From Roseiarcus sp963764955 (GTDB lineage Bacteria; Pseudomonadota; Alphaproteobacteria; Rhizobiales; Beijerinckiaceae), in assembly GCA_963764955.1 (NCBI GenBank), contig CAVXVE010000060.1, positions 38,368 through 102,367 of the forward strand: a DNA stretch of 64,000 nt, given 5' to 3'. Positions 47,723 through 57,016 of the stretch are shown one piece after another. Numbering within the stretch: the first letter of the stretch is position 1; the number at the start of each line of letters is the position of its first letter. The notes below the pieces were generated by a model, which ran no database searches, was not told the DNA's origin, and saw only the letters and a list, made by a program, of their open reading frames with translations. The position numbers and the translations under genes are program-made.

Positions 47723-48541
47723 ATGACGGGCCCGACCTATCGGACGAGACTCGTCAAATCGGCGCTGGTTTCAAAATGCGCGGCCTTCGCGCTCTCCCTT
47801 GGCGCGGTTCACGCTGCGGATACATTGAGCCAGTCAGCCGCGCCGCCTGTCCTTCCGGACCTCCCTGACGTCACCAGCTGGTACGTGCGGGTCGGCGCTT
47901 TGGGCGTCCTCAATCAGAGTTCATCGACCCTATACGCACAACCGATCGGGGACGTCTCCCTCCCCGGATTCGGACCGGTTCCCCTTGGCGGCGTTGGGCC
48001 TCAGTTGCGGTTGCAAGGCCGTAACGCCACCTATTCGAACGTCTATTCGGTGGGGTTCACGGGCGGCTATTTCTTCAACCCGAACTGGTCGTTGGAGGTC
48101 GCGAGCGGGATCCCGATGTGGTCGAGCGTCACGATCAACGGAAATTCCGCCGACGGGCCGCCTTCGGGCACGGTTCTCGGCAACGTGTTGCAGGTCACGA
48201 CGGCGGTCACCGGCGTCTATCACTTCACCCAGTTCGGCGGGTTCCAGCCCTACCTGGGCGCGGGAATCGCGCCGACCCTCACTTTGGCGGTCCGCGACGG
48301 CTATAGCACCGGAGGATCGTACGCGCCTGCGCTGGGCTTCGTCGTGCAAGGCGGTTTCGACTTCATGCTCAACCCGCACTGGGGCATCTTCTTCGACGCC
48401 AAGCAGGGTGTCGGGCAAACGACTGGCAACGCGACTGGAATCAATCTCGGCACGCCCCTGGGGATCATTCCCGCGAGCCAGATGGTCAACACACACGCTC
48501 ATCCGGTGTCGTTCTCGACCGGCCTCACCTACCGCTTCTGA
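47723..48541 (+). CDS. OmpW-family outer membrane beta-barrel protein
   Basis: 272 aa. Signal peptide (SALVSKCAAFALSLGAVHA) then an eight-stranded barrel pattern: WYVRVGALGVLNQSSSTL, YSVGFTGGYFFNPNWSLEVA, TAVTGVYHFTQFGGFQPYLG-AGIAPTLTL, GFDFMLNPHWGIFFDAKQG and terminal FSTGLTYRF ending in Phe, as expected of an outer-membrane barrel. Met 47723 follows GGAAAAAGG and precedes the signal peptide. OmpW proteins form narrow hydrophobic channels for small molecules. Confidence 0.88.
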   Translation: MTGPTYRTRLVKSALVSKCAAFALSLGAVHAADTLSQSAAPPVLPDLPDVTSWYVRVGALGVLNQSSSTLYAQPIGDVSLPGFGPVPLGGVGPQLRLQGRNATYSNVYSVGFTGGYFFNPNWSLEVASGIPMWSSVTINGNSADGPPSGTVLGNVLQVTTAVTGVYHFTQFGGFQPYLGAGIAPTLTLAVRDGYSTGGSYAPALGFVVQGGFDFMLNPHWGIFFDAKQGVGQTTGNATGINLGTPLGIIPASQMVNTHAHPVSFSTGLTYRF

Positions 48542-48583
48542 ACCTGCCCGCTCACGGCTGCGCGGGGCGAGCACTTTCCCTCA

Positions 48584-49450
48584 TCATTTGCTGCTGGACC
48601 GGCACTGCGATTCGCTGCGGAACGGATGGGCGGGATAGACGCCCAGGATGCGCACTTCGCGCGAGAAGAACTTAAGTTCTTCAAGGGCTCGCGCCAACGG
48701 CGGATCCTTGGGGTGCCCGTCGACGTCGGCGAGGAACTGCGTTGCAGTGAACTCGCCACCTTCCATATAGCTCTCGAGCTTGGTCATGTTGACGCCATTG
48801 GTGGCGAAGCCGCCGAGCGCCTTGTAGAGCGCGGCGGGCACGTTGCGGACGCGAAACACGAAGGTCGTGACCACCGGCCCGTCGCCCGCCGGCGTCCAGC
48901 GCTCATCCCGCGACAGCACGACGAAGCGGGTGGTGTTGTGGCTCTCGTCCTCGACATCCGACGCCAGCGTCTCGAGGCCGTAGATTTCGCCGGCCAGCCG
49001 AGGCGCGAGCGCCGCCCGGCTCTTGTCCGCCCATTCCGCGACTTCGCGCGCCGCGCCGGCGGTGTCGCCGGCGACAACAGGCTGGAGCTTGTGGCGACGG
49101 ATAATGTTGCGGCATTGACCGAGCGCATGGGTGTGGCTGTAGACAGCCTTCAGGTCCTCGATGCGGGCGCCCGGAACCGCCAACAACTGAAAGTGAATCG
49201 GGAGAAAGGTCTCACCCACGATGTGCAGGCCGGACGCCGGCAAGAGCGAATGAATGTCGGCGACGCGGCCCGCGATCGAGTTCTCGATCGGAATCATGGC
49301 CAATTCGGCCGAGCCGTCTTGCACGGCCGCGAAGGCGTCCTCGAAACTCGCGCGGGGCAGCGGGGTCAAGTCCGGAAAGTTCTCCGCGCAGGCGATGTGC
49401 GAGTTGGCGCCAGGCTCGCCTTGATAGGCGATCGAATGCGTTGTCTTCAT
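48584..49450 (-). CDS. pheA: Prephenate dehydratase
   Basis: 288 aa. Converts prephenate to phenylpyruvate in phenylalanine synthesis. PDT domain: IAYQGEPGANSHIACAENFP, AMIPIENSIAGRVADIHSLL, YSHTHALGQCRN and the TTRF motif (SHNTTRFVVLSRD). The C-terminal ACT domain (GFATNGVNMTKLESYMEGGE) provides allosteric feedback by phenylalanine. Start overlaps kdsB by 4 bp, giving a kdsB-pheA operon. Confidence 0.95.
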   Translation of the reverse strand: MKTTHSIAYQGEPGANSHIACAENFPDLTPLPRASFEDAFAAVQDGSAELAMIPIENSIAGRVADIHSLLPASGLHIVGETFLPIHFQLLAVPGARIEDLKAVYSHTHALGQCRNIIRRHKLQPVVAGDTAGAAREVAEWADKSRAALAPRLAGEIYGLETLASDVEDESHNTTRFVVLSRDERWTPAGDGPVVTTFVFRVRNVPAALYKALGGFATNGVNMTKLESYMEGGEFTATQFLADVDGHPKDPPLARALEELKFFSREVRILGVYPAHPFRSESQCRSSSK

Positions 49451-50190
49451 TGTTGTTTCCCAGGCGCGAGCATGACGCGCGCACGTTCGAGATCGTCGGG
49501 CGCGTCAACGCCGAGCGGCGCAGTGTCGACGAGCGCCACATCGATCCGCATGCCGGCCTCCAGCGCCCGTAATTGTTCGAGTTTCTCGCGCCGCTCAAGA
49601 GGCGAAGGCGGCAGGCCGACAAATCGGCGCAGCGCTTCGCGGCGATAGGCGTAGAGACCGATGTGATGCAACAGGCGCCCCTCGCCCCAAGGAGCGCGCG
49701 CGCGGGTGAAATAGAGAGCCCTCAGCCGGGTCTCATCGAGTTCGGTCGCGATCACCTTGACGACGTTGGGATCGTCCTTCTCTTGCTCGCGAGTGATTGG
49801 AGTCGCCAGCGTCGAGATGTCGACTGCACGCTCGGCAAGCGGCGCGAGGCAGGCGCGCACGAGGGAAGGTTCGATTGTCGGCAAATCGCCCTGAATGTTG
49901 ATCACGACGTCGTGCACGCCGTCGGTGTCGACACCGCCCAGCGCCTCGAAAATTCGGTCGGACCCAGAGGCGTGATCGGTCCGGGTCATGATGGCCTTGC
50001 CGCCGGCCGCGGCGACCGCCTCCATGACGCGCGGATCGTCCGCCGCCACCCAAACCGGTCCGACGTCCGCCTCCATCGCCCGGCGCCACACATGGACGAT
50101 CATCGGCGCGCCGTGGATATCGGCGAGGGGCTTTCCGGGAAGGCGGGACGCGTTCATGCGCGCGGGGATGAGGACGATGGGACGGACCAT
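49447..50190 (-). CDS. kdsB: 3-deoxy-manno-octulosonate cytidylyltransferase
   Basis: 247 aa. Activates Kdo as CMP-Kdo for lipid A-core assembly. Nucleotide-binding N-terminus IPARMNASRLPGKPLADIHG, then DHASGSDRIFEAL, INIQGDLPTIEPSLV, ALYFTRARAPWG and IGLYAYRREALRRFVGLPPS, all family hallmarks. GTG/ATG start at 50190 directly precedes VRPIVLIPARMN. Divergent from the cytochrome c gene. Confidence 0.96.
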   Translation of the reverse strand: MVRPIVLIPARMNASRLPGKPLADIHGAPMIVHVWRRAMEADVGPVWVAADDPRVMEAVAAAGGKAIMTRTDHASGSDRIFEALGGVDTDGVHDVVINIQGDLPTIEPSLVRACLAPLAERAVDISTLATPITREQEKDDPNVVKVIATELDETRLRALYFTRARAPWGEGRLLHHIGLYAYRREALRRFVGLPPSPLERREKLEQLRALEAGMRIDVALVDTAPLGVDAPDDLERARVMLAPGKQQ

Positions 50191-50322
50191 CAGTTTCGAC
50201 TAAGCCAAATTCGGAGCGCGAGGCTTATACGTGTTGCCAAGGCGAGCGCAAAGCGGCTAATCAAACCTTGCAAACGAACGTTCACGCCTCCCAATCTCCA
50301 GCCGACGAAAGTTCCTCTGCCT

Positions 50323-50862
<540 letters not shown>

Positions 50863-50968
50863 CGCGCGTCAATCAGAATCGGTCGGCGATTCGTCCGAGG
50901 AGAGGGTCGAACCTTCCCTTTTGCGCGCCACCTTCAGGGAGCCCTTCGCACGCAGGGCTGCATGAAAC

Positions 50969-52000
50969 TCACAGGGTCTCGGTGACCTTCTTAAGGTGCG
51001 GCGGCTGGTCGGGATCACGGCCGCGCCGGCGCGCAACCGCCTCGGCGACGCGGTAGAAGGCGTGAAGCGCCACGATCGGGGTTAGCAGGGGATGGCCGCC
51101 GTCTAGCGCGATCAGGGTCTGCCAGCGTTCGTGCGGCTTAACGTCGACGACGAGCGGCGTTGCGCCAAACGCAGCGAGACGGTCGAGCGTTTCGAAGAAA
51201 CCCGAACGGGCGGCGTCGGCGGGCGCGAAGGCGAGGACCGGAAACCCTGGCCCGATGACGCCCGCCGGCCCGTGCAGCACTTCGGCGGACGAGAATGCTT
51301 CCGCATGAATCGCCGAAGTTTCCTTGAGCTTGAGCGCAGCCTCGGCAGCGACGGCGAGCGTGGCGCCGCGCCCGACAACGAACAGGGAGGAGGCTTGGGC
51401 CAGCGTCTCGACCGCCGCCGCGGCAGGCGGCGCGGCGGACGACAAGTCAAGGACCGAAGGCAGCTTGGCGAGCGCGGCCAGGAGCGCGTTGTCGTCGGTC
51501 CAGTGGGCGACAAGGGAGGCGCTGGCGACCAGCGAGGCGATCATCGACTTGGTCGCCGCCACCGAGCGCTCAGGCCCCGCATGCAGGCACAACAGCGAGT
51601 CTGCGCCGCGCGCGAGCGGAGACGTCTCGTCGTTGACGAAGGCGATCGTCGCCGCGCCCTGATTCTTCGCCGCGCGTTGCATGGCGACGATGTCCGGGCT
51701 TCGGCCCGACTGCGAGATGGCGATCGCGACCGCGCCCGAAAGCCTGAGCGGCGCGTGATAGAGCGAGGCGATCGAGGGCCCGAGCGAAGCGCAAGCTAGC
51801 GCGACCTTAAGTTCGACGAGATGCTTCAAGTAGAGCGCCGCATGATCGGAACTGCCGCGCGCGATCGTCGCGACGAACGATGGTCCGCGCGCCTGCAAAT
51901 CCTCCGCAACTTCCAGGCTAGCCGCCGCGTTGGCCGCCAATTGGCGGCGGACGACCGCACCCGCTTCCAGGATCTCCGCGCTCATGAACGTCTGGCTCAC
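50969..52000 (-). CDS. SIS-domain sugar-phosphate isomerase/aminotransferase-like protein
   Basis: 343 aa with two SIS domains, like the isomerase half of glucosamine-6-phosphate synthase or AgaS. Motifs: FVATIARGSSDHAALYLKHL, AIAISQSGRSPDIVAMQRAA, GPERSVAATKSMIASLVA, VVGRGATLAVAAEAALKLKE, IHAEAFSSAEVLHGPAGVI. No glutaminase domain. Acts on hexosamine phosphates (inferred). GTG 52000 has AAGGAG at 7 bp spacing; ATG 51985 is an alternative. Confidence 0.86.
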   Translation of the reverse strand: MSQTFMSAEILEAGAVVRRQLAANAAASLEVAEDLQARGPSFVATIARGSSDHAALYLKHLVELKVALACASLGPSIASLYHAPLRLSGAVAIAISQSGRSPDIVAMQRAAKNQGAATIAFVNDETSPLARGADSLLCLHAGPERSVAATKSMIASLVASASLVAHWTDDNALLAALAKLPSVLDLSSAAPPAAAAVETLAQASSLFVVGRGATLAVAAEAALKLKETSAIHAEAFSSAEVLHGPAGVIGPGFPVLAFAPADAARSGFFETLDRLAAFGATPLVVDVKPHERWQTLIALDGGHPLLTPIVALHAFYRVAEAVARRRGRDPDQPPHLKKVTETL

Positions 52001-52572
52001 CCGTCGCTCCTTCGCCGCCGCGAACTCCCAAACAGCGTCAATTCGGCGACGAAATCAACGTGCCGGAACGACGAACGGAGCGAGCTAGCTCGACGCCGTG
52101 CTCTATGCTTTCTGGCAAGCCTCGCACGCTCGTGATAGGCGCGCGAGGACGGAGTGGTCGTCGGGTGAAAATACGAAGCCCACAGAATCGGTCGCTCGGC
52201 AAGCCAGTCGCCATCATTCGCGTCGGCCGTGGGGTGGTGAGGTGTTCGGCACCGAGCGTCGCCAGATCGCGCAGGCGATTGAGCATTCGAGGAAGTCGCC
52301 TGGCGACGCGCGGTGACCTGATCGGGAATTGGCGCGTGGGGTCGCCAAGCTCAGACGGCGAAATTGCCATTTCAACCGAACGACTGTGGGTCTTGACACG
52401 GAAGGCCGTTCGGTTATTGAACTCGGACGGCGACCAGTACGCATCTGTTAAATTAGCCGGTAAACCTCGAGGCTCGAACCGCTTGGTAGGCGACGCGCCA
52501 ACAGGGGCGAGATGCGTGGATTTGGTTTCGTCAGGCCAGACGCGAGCGCCTGGGGTTAGTCTTTGTTTGTCG
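52001..52572. other. Intergenic region, about 570 bp, no gene recognised
   Basis: Both strands have long open frames here, but their translations are Arg/Ser-rich, without family motifs or ribosome-binding sites, so I do not call them. A TTGACA hexamer near 52394 followed by an AT-rich patch could be a promoter for the XRE gene at 52573. Possibly decayed DNA at the edge of the quorum-sensing locus. Confidence 0.4.
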
Positions 52573-52992
52573 ATGTCGGCCGCGTTGGTGAATTGCGCCG
52601 GAAATGGGACCGTGGTCAAAAGCTCCAACCAAATCGACAAATCGCTCGGCGGCCGTCTACGTGACAAGCGAATGTCCACCGGCTGGTCGCCCGAGCAACT
52701 CGCCGAGAAACTGCAGGTAGATTCCAAGGATATCTACGAATACGAGAAAGGCGCAAAAAGAATTACCGCCGACCGCTTGCTTCGTCTTTCCAAGATTTTG
52801 GGCGTGCGCCCGGTCTATTTTTTTGGTTTTGAGGACAATGAGCGGCCAGCAAATCAAGAGGTAGCCCGTCTGACCCTGCCCGATCAGGGGCTGCGTCTGC
52901 ATCGAGCGTTCATCGGCGTCAAGAGTCCTGCGCTGCGCGAGGCGATCGTCTCGCTGGTGACCGAACTGGCAAGGACCGAGACGCATGTGTAG
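52573..52992 (+). CDS. XRE-family regulator, PraR/SinR-like
   Basis: About 139 aa. A central helix-turn-helix (IDKSLGGRLRDKRMSTGWSP, EQLAEKLQVDSKDIYEYEKG, AKRITADRLLRLSKILGVRP) is followed by VYFFGF and a C-terminal helix. This layout matches PraR/PhrR-type alphaproteobacterial regulators, which in Rhizobium leguminosarum repress quorum-sensing genes. It lies next to, and convergent with, luxI here. The start is uncertain: ATG 52573 or GTG 52612, neither with a strong ribosome-binding site. Confidence 0.78.
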   Translation: MSAALVNCAGNGTVVKSSNQIDKSLGGRLRDKRMSTGWSPEQLAEKLQVDSKDIYEYEKGAKRITADRLLRLSKILGVRPVYFFGFEDNERPANQEVARLTLPDQGLRLHRAFIGVKSPALREAIVSLVTELARTETHV

Positions 52993-53073
52993 CGCAGTCG
53001 TGCGTCGACCGCGCTACATTACTTTTGCAAAAAGTGGACCGCTCGCGCTGTGAGAGACGCGGTAGGGTCTCTG

Positions 53074-53715
53074 TCAGGCAGCGAAAGCGAGTTCCTTCGA
53101 TTCCGGCGTCTCGATTCCGAGTTCCTCACGGAACGCTTTCAGAGCCTGGAGGAGGCCTTCGCCCGTATCGAAGAGCCCTGCGTAGCTCATGGTGCCGCCA
53201 ATCCGGCGCGGTTTGCCGATGAGTTGCGGATTGCAGCCGACAGCCTTCAGCACTCGATAGATCCGCGCGTCGAATACAGAGACGATCTGGGTCAGGCCAG
53301 CGAGGATCGCGACTTCTCCGATCCCCGCGATCAATTCGCTGAGCACGAAGTTTACGCCATTGCGGCTCCGCCGAGGCTGACCTTCCGCGGCGACCGCGCA
53401 AATGCGAGAGCTCTCCCAGATCGTCGCGCTTTCGACGCTCTCGCCCTCCTCGAGGAGGTACGGAAAAACGTCGCGCAACATGTTCGGCCCTGTCGTCGGC
53501 AACAATCGTAATGACCCCCAATATTCGTTCGTGTTTGGGTCTACCGATATGAGATACAGCGGATTGGCGTCATCGAATCTATCTCGCTCAAGCCCATCTC
53601 TCACAGTAACGTCCCAACCGAGCCGTTCTGAGAAAGTGAGCGCCCTGTTACGAAACATGGCGTCCATTTCCATTGGAAACAACGACGCACGCGAACCTTC
53701 AATAAACTTCAACAT
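53074..53715 (-). CDS. luxI: Acyl-homoserine-lactone synthase, LuxI family
   Basis: 213 aa. Makes N-acyl-homoserine lactones from SAM and acyl-ACP or acyl-CoA. Every invariant LuxI residue is present at canonical spacing: R24, F28, W34, D45, D48, R70, F84, E101, R104 (in FRNRALTFSERLGWDV, DRFDDANPLYLISVD, GSLRLLPTTGPNMLRDVFP, WESSRICA). Ribosome-binding site AAGGGAG. Downstream of luxR on the same strand with a 92-bp spacer. The acyl chain cannot be told from the sequence. Confidence 0.96.
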   Translation of the reverse strand: MLKFIEGSRASLFPMEMDAMFRNRALTFSERLGWDVTVRDGLERDRFDDANPLYLISVDPNTNEYWGSLRLLPTTGPNMLRDVFPYLLEEGESVESATIWESSRICAVAAEGQPRRSRNGVNFVLSELIAGIGEVAILAGLTQIVSVFDARIYRVLKAVGCNPQLIGKPRRIGGTMSYAGLFDTGEGLLQALKAFREELGIETPESKELAFAA

Positions 53716-53807
53716 CGTGGCATCTCCCTTGCTACGAGACCACGAATGTTAACCATAAATTTTAATGCTTGCAATTCCACATAAAGATTGAGTTGACATT
53801 CCGAGAA

Positions 53808-54569
53808 TCACTTAAACGAAGAACCCTGCAGCGCCTTCGCAGGGATCACGCCAGTAGCAATGGCGACGCCGACTGCGTGGGTCAAATTCGCGCAATTCAA
53901 CTTATGCCGGGCGGTATCCAAATAACTCTTCACGCTGCCAAATGATATATTTAATATGTCAGATATATCCTGATACGTCTTGCCCCGTGCCGCCCAGATC
54001 AGGCACTGTTCCTCTCTCTTCGATAATTTTACCGGAGGACTACTTAGTTTTATATTGACGCTGGCGGCAGAATCGATGAGAACCGAGATCAATTGCAATT
54101 TTACCATATTACTCTTCTTGAATTCTTGCCATTCTTCTTTCGGATGATTGCTAGTAAAAGACACCAATGAGTAGACGCCCCTCCGATTGCGAACGGGGAT
54201 CGATAAGCCATTAACGCCAACATCGTGGTTTAAGGCATCGGAAAAAAACGCCTGAACTGCGGGGTCGTCGCGTGGCAGGTCATCCCAGTCGAAGGGAAGA
54301 ACCGCCTTGCTTCCATAGGAAATCGTGGGATCAATTAAGACATATTGCTTGAGAAAATAGCGCGTTTGCCACTGAAAGGAATACGTGACGGTTCCGGTAA
54401 GCAAACTGGCGTCAGAACTTTTGTCGGGAGCAAAACGCACATACGCGATGTGGCCAACGCCTACATCGGCCGCGATTGCTTTGAGCGTTTCCTCCAGATC
54501 CTGCTCATTGTACCCAAGTATCGTATCCGTGAGTCTAATCGCGGCCGACTCAATTGTAATGGTACCCAT
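53808..54569 (-). CDS. luxR: LuxR-family quorum-sensing transcriptional regulator
   Basis: 253 aa. N-terminal autoinducer-binding domain with the conserved aromatic/acidic set (FQWQTRYFLKQYVLIDPTIS, LPFDWDDLPRDDP, GVNGLSIPVRNRRGVYSLVS) and C-terminal HTH (LSKREEQCLIWAARGKTYQD, ISFGSVKSYLDTARHKLN). Visibly more AT-rich than most neighbours, which suggests transfer. Lies between a 74-residue ORF and luxI, all on the minus strand. I could not find a convincing lux box in the spacer. Confidence 0.95.
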   Translation of the reverse strand: MGTITIESAAIRLTDTILGYNEQDLEETLKAIAADVGVGHIAYVRFAPDKSSDASLLTGTVTYSFQWQTRYFLKQYVLIDPTISYGSKAVLPFDWDDLPRDDPAVQAFFSDALNHDVGVNGLSIPVRNRRGVYSLVSFTSNHPKEEWQEFKKSNMVKLQLISVLIDSAASVNIKLSSPPVKLSKREEQCLIWAARGKTYQDISDILNISFGSVKSYLDTARHKLNCANLTHAVGVAIATGVIPAKALQGSSFK

Positions 54570-54587
54570 AGGCGTTGGCCATCGACG

Positions 54588-54812
54588 TCATGAACCAATT
54601 TCAAGAGCCTCTGACAGGGCTTCATCGCGCGCGTAGCTGACAATCGACGCCAGCGCCGGGTCGATTTTCCCGGTCACTTTGGCGCAAAGATCTATAAGAT
54701 CGATGCAGATCGCCATTAGCCGACAGGCTTCCGAAGCTGTCAATCCGACCTCTTCACGGTTTGCGATTGATGGTCTTGACCGCTCGTATAGCATCGCCGA
54801 GTCTGTGGACAT
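54588..54812 (-). CDS. Micro-ORF upstream of luxR
   Basis: 74 aa, acidic and mostly helical (LTASEACRLMAICIDLIDLC-AKVTGKIDPALASIVSYARD). No signal peptide or known family. It ends 18 bp before luxR on the same strand, so is probably co-transcribed (order: micro-ORF, luxR, luxI). Small proteins in such positions sometimes are antiactivators (compare TraM, QslA, RsaM), but there is no sequence similarity I can point to. Confidence 0.6.
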   Translation of the reverse strand: MSTDSAMLYERSRPSIANREEVGLTASEACRLMAICIDLIDLCAKVTGKIDPALASIVSYARDEALSEALEIGS

Positions 54813-55065
54813 TCACGCCTCCCGCCCAAAATGCAGCTTCGCCCCGTCACTAATGTACCATAACAATGCCATGACAATCAACAAATATGTGGAGGCGGAA
54901 CAAAGAACAACGCTCAGGTTGGCGCATGACCTCGCGAATGCGCCTGTGAGCGAGCGGTCTTACAGCGGAAAATTGTCAGACGAAGAGGCGCCGCACCCGC
55001 GCCAAGGCGCGAATTGGTTAGCGAGGCCGTGGAGAGAGGGATCTGAGGTCAGCGGAGAGAACGCA

Positions 55066-55938
55066 ATGAACATCAACAACCTCGTCGCGATCGATGTGCA
55101 TACGCACGCCGAGGTTTCGTGCCGACAGCCAGCAGACGCCTTCTGGCGGCCCTACGAAGCCGCCGCGAACAAATACTTCAAGGCCGGCACGCGCCCAACG
55201 ATTGCCGAGACCATCGCCTATTATCGCGAGCGCAGGATCGGCCTTATCATGTTTACTGTCGACAGCGAGTTCGAAATCGGCGCGAAACGCATCTCGAACG
55301 ACGAGGTCGCCGAGGCTGCCGCCGCCAACGCGGATATCATGATGGCCTTCGCCTCCATCGATCCGCACAAAGGCAAAATGGGCGTGCGCGAAGCGCGCGA
55401 CCTCATTCAGGTGGGGGTGATCAAGGGGTTCAAGTTTCACCCGACCCTGCAGGGCTTCTTTCCCAACGATCGGATGGCGTATGGCCTCTACGAGGTCATC
55501 GCCGAGCACAAGCTCCCAGCCATTTTTCACAGCGGCCATTCCGGCATCGGCACGGGCATGCCGGGCGGGGGCGGCCTGCGCCTCAAATATTCGAATCCGA
55601 TTCACATCGACGACGTCGCCGTCGATTTCCCCGACATGACGATCATCATCGCCCATCCATCATGGCCGTGGCAGGACGAGGCGCTCTCGGTCTGCCTGCA
55701 CAAGCCCAATGTCTATATCGACCTCTCCGGCTGGAGCCCGAAATACTTTCCCCTGCAACTCGTCGAGTACGCCAACAGCCAGCTCAAGACCAAAATGCTG
55801 TTCGGCTCGGACTTCCCGCTCATCCAGCCCGATCGATGGATCAAGGACTTTCGCGAGGCCGGCTTCAAGCCGGAGGTACACGACCTCATCCTCAAAGAGA
55901 ACGCCGTCAGGGCGCTGAAGCTCGACGCCGCGGCGTAG
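55066..55938 (+). CDS. Amidohydrolase family 2 (metal-dependent TIM-barrel hydrolase)
   Basis: 290 aa. Metal-binding N-terminal HxH in VAIDVHTHAEV, then GFKFHPTLQGFFPNDRMAYG, IFHSGHSGIGTGMPGG (third His), IIAHPSWPWQDEALSVCLHK (fourth His) and MLFGSDFPLIQPDRWI (Asp). The ACMSD-like family includes decarboxylases and hydrolases of aromatic pathways; proteins of this type are annotated as 4-hydroxyphenyl-beta-ketoacyl-CoA hydrolase of phenylpropanoid breakdown (from memory). ATG 55066 has GGAGAG before it; the frame is open further upstream but that sequence is not protein-like. Confidence 0.88.
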   Translation: MNINNLVAIDVHTHAEVSCRQPADAFWRPYEAAANKYFKAGTRPTIAETIAYYRERRIGLIMFTVDSEFEIGAKRISNDEVAEAAAANADIMMAFASIDPHKGKMGVREARDLIQVGVIKGFKFHPTLQGFFPNDRMAYGLYEVIAEHKLPAIFHSGHSGIGTGMPGGGGLRLKYSNPIHIDDVAVDFPDMTIIIAHPSWPWQDEALSVCLHKPNVYIDLSGWSPKYFPLQLVEYANSQLKTKMLFGSDFPLIQPDRWIKDFREAGFKPEVHDLILKENAVRALKLDAAA

Positions 55939-55944
55939 CCTCGC

Positions 55945-56775
55945 GTGACGCCTGCCTTTCCTTGGATACCGGGCGTTCGCGGCGAGGTCGTTGCCGACGG
56001 CCAGCGCCTGGAGGCCGTCGCTTATGGCCCCCCGCCCGATCAGGCGCCAACCATCGTGATGCTGCACGAGGGGCTCGGCTGCGTCGCGCTCTGGCGGGAC
56101 TTCCCGCAGAAACTCGCGGCCGCGACGGGTCACGGCGTCTTCGCCTATTCGCGCGCCGGCTATGGCGGCTCCGAGCGAATCCCCCTGCCCCGCCCGCTCG
56201 ACTACATGAGCCGCGAGGCGCGGATTAGCCTGCCCGCGGTTCTCGACACGATCGGCTTCCAGCGCGGAGGCCTGCTCGGCCACAGCGACGGCGCCTCGAT
56301 CGCGGCGATCTACGCCGGCGAAACCGCGGACGAGCGGATCGAGGGCCTCGTCCTGATGGCGCCCCACCTGTTCACCGAGGCGCCGGGCCTCGCCTCGATC
56401 GCCGAGGCGCGCCGCGCGTACGAGACTGGGGATCTCCGCTCAAGGCTCGCCAAATATCACGCCGACGTGGACATCGCCTTCCGCGGCTGGAACGGCGCCT
56501 GGCTCGATCCCGGCTTCAAGGCCTGGAACATCGAGGATGCGGTCGGCCGCTGGCGGGTTCCCGCGCTCGTCATCCAGGGCGCCGACGACCAATACGGGAC
56601 GCTCGCGCAGGTCCGGGCGATCGAGCGCCGGTCGCCCGCTCCCGTAACGAGCCTCGTTCTGGAAGCCTGCCGCCATTCGCCGCAGATCGACCAGCCGCAA
56701 GCGACGCTTGAGGCGATCGTCCGCTTCTGCGGCCGGCGTCCACCAGCGCCGATAGACGTCAATAAGCGCCCGTAA
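55945..56775 (+). CDS. Alpha/beta-fold hydrolase
   Basis: 276 aa. GTG start 6 bp after the amidohydrolase stop, so co-transcribed. Oxyanion strand IVMLHEGLGCVALWRDFP, AYSRAGYGGSERIPLPRP, nucleophile elbow LLGHSDGAS (Ser between His and Asp), acid strand LVIQGADDQYGT, His in EACRHSPQIDQP. The last four codons (NKRP) and the stop are supplied by the dispersed iteron repeat that begins at 56761, so the original C-terminus has been replaced. Substrate unknown, perhaps an ester or enol-lactone in an aromatic pathway. Confidence 0.88.
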   Translation: MTPAFPWIPGVRGEVVADGQRLEAVAYGPPPDQAPTIVMLHEGLGCVALWRDFPQKLAAATGHGVFAYSRAGYGGSERIPLPRPLDYMSREARISLPAVLDTIGFQRGGLLGHSDGASIAAIYAGETADERIEGLVLMAPHLFTEAPGLASIAEARRAYETGDLRSRLAKYHADVDIAFRGWNGAWLDPGFKAWNIEDAVGRWRVPALVIQGADDQYGTLAQVRAIERRSPAPVTSLVLEACRHSPQIDQPQATLEAIVRFCGRRPPAPIDVNKRP

Positions 56776-56885
56776 ACGCCAGTAAACGCGCATAAACGCT
56801 AGTAAAATGACTCCAATTTACTAGCGCTTATTTTTCCGAATCGGGCCTTTTCAATGGGTTATGGCCGATTGGAGTAAAAAAAAAT
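56761..56885. repeat. Structured dispersed repeat, copy 2
   Basis: Same organisation as copy 1 at 18063: four 10-bp iterons (56761-56800), inner inverted repeat CTAGTAAA (56799) / TTTACTAG (56817), outer arm AATAAGCGC (56761-56769) complementary to GCGCTTATT (56824-56832), and CTCCAAT / ATTGGAG arms, ending in an A-run. In copy 1 the outer arms read AATAAACGC / GCGTTTATT, so both strands of the stem changed together. The first iteron overlaps the 3' end of the hydrolase gene. Confidence 0.85.
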
Positions 56886-57016
56886 TCCTCTGTCTCGTTT
56901 TCCGTATCGCAATGGGTTTCGGCGGGAAGCGGACTCGATCAGCCTCCCATTCTGAATAACACAAATCAGGGGTTGACGCAAGACAATGTCAGCCAAAATG
57001 TCGCTAGCACACGATA

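Noticed and set aside
52038..52727. Minus-strand ORF opposite the XRE gene
   Set aside because: Overlaps the clear helix-turn-helix coding region and lacks any recognisable motif.
52060..52992. A 310-codon ORF covering the XRE gene and its upstream region
   Set aside because: The first ~170 residues are Arg/Ser-rich with no motif and no ribosome-binding site; only the part from about 52573 is protein-like.
53716..53807. A lux box between luxR and luxI
   Set aside because: No 18-20 bp palindrome of the ACCTGnCAG...CTGnCAGGT type could be seen in the spacer.
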